Assembly (NCBI RefSeq): GCF_030816615.1
Contig: NZ_JAUSYD010000001.1
Coordinates: forward strand, 7,276,501 to 7,340,500
Reading direction: 5' to 3'
Length of the DNA stretch: 64,000 bases
DNA from: Streptomyces sp. B1I3
GTDB lineage: Bacteria; Actinomycetota; Actinomycetes; Streptomycetales; Streptomycetaceae
The notes under the pieces were generated by a model. The model searched no databases. It saw only the letters and a program-made list of their open reading frames with translations, and was not told the origin of the DNA. The position numbers were made by a program, and so were the translations under genes. Every line of letters starts with the position of its first letter. The stretch's first letter is position 1. This document shows positions 63,233 through 64,000 of this stretch, one piece after another.

Positions 63233-63784
63233 TCAGCCGGCGACCGTGCCGAAGAGGTGGTTGGCAGGTGCGTTTGGGTCGTTGCCGTAGAAGAACTCGG
63301 TGAGTGCCTGGTGGAATTCGGTGCGGTTCAGCGCTCCGGAGCCGTCCCGGTCCAGAGCGGTGAAGACGGCGGCGCAGTCCTCGCTGGGAACGGCGGCGAC
63401 GGAGTCGAACATCTGCTGGAACTCGGCCTGGTCGATCGTGCCGTCCGCGTTGAGGTCGACGAGGTCGAAGAAGCAGTTGGTCACCGGCTCGATCTGCTGC
63501 GGGTAGAGGGCGGGGTCGGTCAGGGCCCGCTTGAACCCTTCGGTCATCTCCCGCAGATCGATCTTCCCGTCGCCGTCCTGGTCCATCGGGGCGATCACGT
63601 TGGTCCAGAACCCGTCGAGCCCTTCGGTGAGCTGGCGGGCGGTCGCGGAGTCCGGCGCAGTGTTACGGGCGGCGATGTACCGCTCGCTCATCATGCGGAC
63701 GTCCCGCTGGGTGATGAATCCGTCGCCGTCGACGTCGGCGCCCCTGAACCACTGGGCGTACTTGAGGTCTTGAAGTGCAGTCAT
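63233..63784 (-). CDS. four-EF-hand calcium-binding protein (calerythrin-like)
   Basis: A 183-aa cytoplasmic Ca2+-binding protein with four EF-hand loops: DVDGDGFITQRD (17-28), DQDGDGKIDLRE (68-79), DLNADGTIDQAE (110-121) and DRDGSGALNRTE (145-156). Loops 1 and 2 have consensus residues at all liganding positions. Loop 1 ends in Asp and loop 3 has Asn/Ala substitutions at 3 and 4, so affinities may differ. Overall it matches the sarcoplasmic-type proteins (calerythrin, CabB/CabD class) of actinomycetes, thought to be calcium buffers or sensors in development. Confidence 0.92.
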   Translation of the reverse strand: MTALQDLKYAQWFRGADVDGDGFITQRDVRMMSERYIAARNTAPDSATARQLTEGLDGFWTNVIAPMDQDGDGKIDLREMTEGFKRALTDPALYPQQIEPVTNCFFDLVDLNADGTIDQAEFQQMFDSVAAVPSEDCAAVFTALDRDGSGALNRTEFHQALTEFFYGNDPNAPANHLFGTVAG

Positions 63785-63919
63785 GAATGCGCACCGTAAT
63801 CATGTCATTACACAAGCGCAAACAGCAGGCGATCGCCTCTCGGCGGCCCGGGCCGGTCTGCTACGCGCTTGACGAGGGCGGATGTGGAAACGTGCCCGAG
63901 AAGGCAGGGGGTCTTCGTG

Positions 63920-64000
63920 TCAGTGTTCGAGGTGTGGTGATGTGAAAGCGAGCACGTCAGGAAGGGCCTCGCCGTACAGCTCGACGTCGACCAGGGCGCT
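63920..64000 (-). CDS. C-terminus of an unidentified protein running off the right edge
   Basis: The last 26 codons of a minus-strand gene read ALVDVELYGEALPDVLAFTS PHLEH (written in two parts) and stop at 63920-63922. Composition is coding-like. Too short for a family assignment. Confidence 0.45.
   Translation of the reverse strand, partial: SALVDVELYGEALPDVLAFTSPHLEH

Overview
The window reads as high-GC actinobacterial DNA, most likely Streptomyces. Third codon positions are strongly G/C, GTG/TTG starts are common, export signals are Tat-like or lipoprotein-type, and the gene families are those of saprophytic streptomycetes: LacI, PadR, HxlR and LysR regulators, SpoIIE-type phosphatases, and a bald-like MerR protein. 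The mix of intact catabolic operons with insertion-sequence scars and frameshifted genes looks like a chromosome arm or other accessory region. All assignments come from reading the sequence; no database search was run.

Layout. 1-11.6 kb: a polysaccharide-utilisation block, with GH35 beta-galactosidase, a small secreted lyase-like protein and a PL8 lyase on the minus strand. Opposite them run a DeoR-HTH/LacI-sensor regulator, a sugar ABC importer (binding lipoprotein and two permeases) and a 2-hydroxyacid dehydrogenase. 11.6-13.1 kb: IS scar, one unknown protein, a remnant. 13.1-21.9 kb: a fructan/fructose block with secreted GH32, PfkB kinase, FrcBCA-like importer and LacI regulator; two intergenic regions share the operator TGTCAWCGATGACA. 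22-26.4 kb: mosaic of truncated genes and mobile-element pieces. 26.4-31.9 kb: isochorismatase-fold hydrolase with divergent PadR, then a two-gene molybdenum hydroxylase in which the 2Fe-2S and molybdenum subunits are fused. 32-36.1 kb: mostly decaying genes plus an intact 39-codon ORF before a very strong terminator. 36.1-40.7 kb: SDR, acyl-CoA dehydrogenase and enoyl-CoA hydratase with divergent HxlR, then an XRE-flavin-fold protein. 41.7-45.5 kb: haloacid-dehalogenase-like hydrolase and an amino-acid permease. 45.6-53.5 kb: partner-switching genes (HATPase pseudogene, MerR, two SpoIIE phosphatases, STAS protein) and, between the HATPase and MerR genes, a non-coding 271-bp tandem array. 53.6-57.8 kb: ligase and transposase fragments and an IS5-type element with a 220-aa passenger. 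58-61.2 kb: LysR with a divergent VanA/VanB-type Rieske oxygenase and reductase. 61.3-64 kb: IS scar, unknown 198-aa protein, Rhs fragment, 68-aa secreted peptide, EF-hand protein, and a gene running off the end.

How it works together. The first two blocks are complete extracellular-depolymerase, importer and regulator modules. The 36-39 kb and 58-61 kb blocks are small-molecule catabolic operons with their own divergent regulators. The 45-53 kb block is signalling. The strongest candidate for something undescribed is 46.2-47.4 kb: an 11-codon leader ORF with an excellent Shine-Dalgarno, then three copies of a 271-279 bp unit with conserved inverted repeats, one showing a pairing-compatible change, then a perfect 14-bp hairpin just before a MerR gene. 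Two IS5-type elements whose matching end repeats enclose an extra ORF, and the 39-codon ORF at 35.3 kb, are the next candidates.
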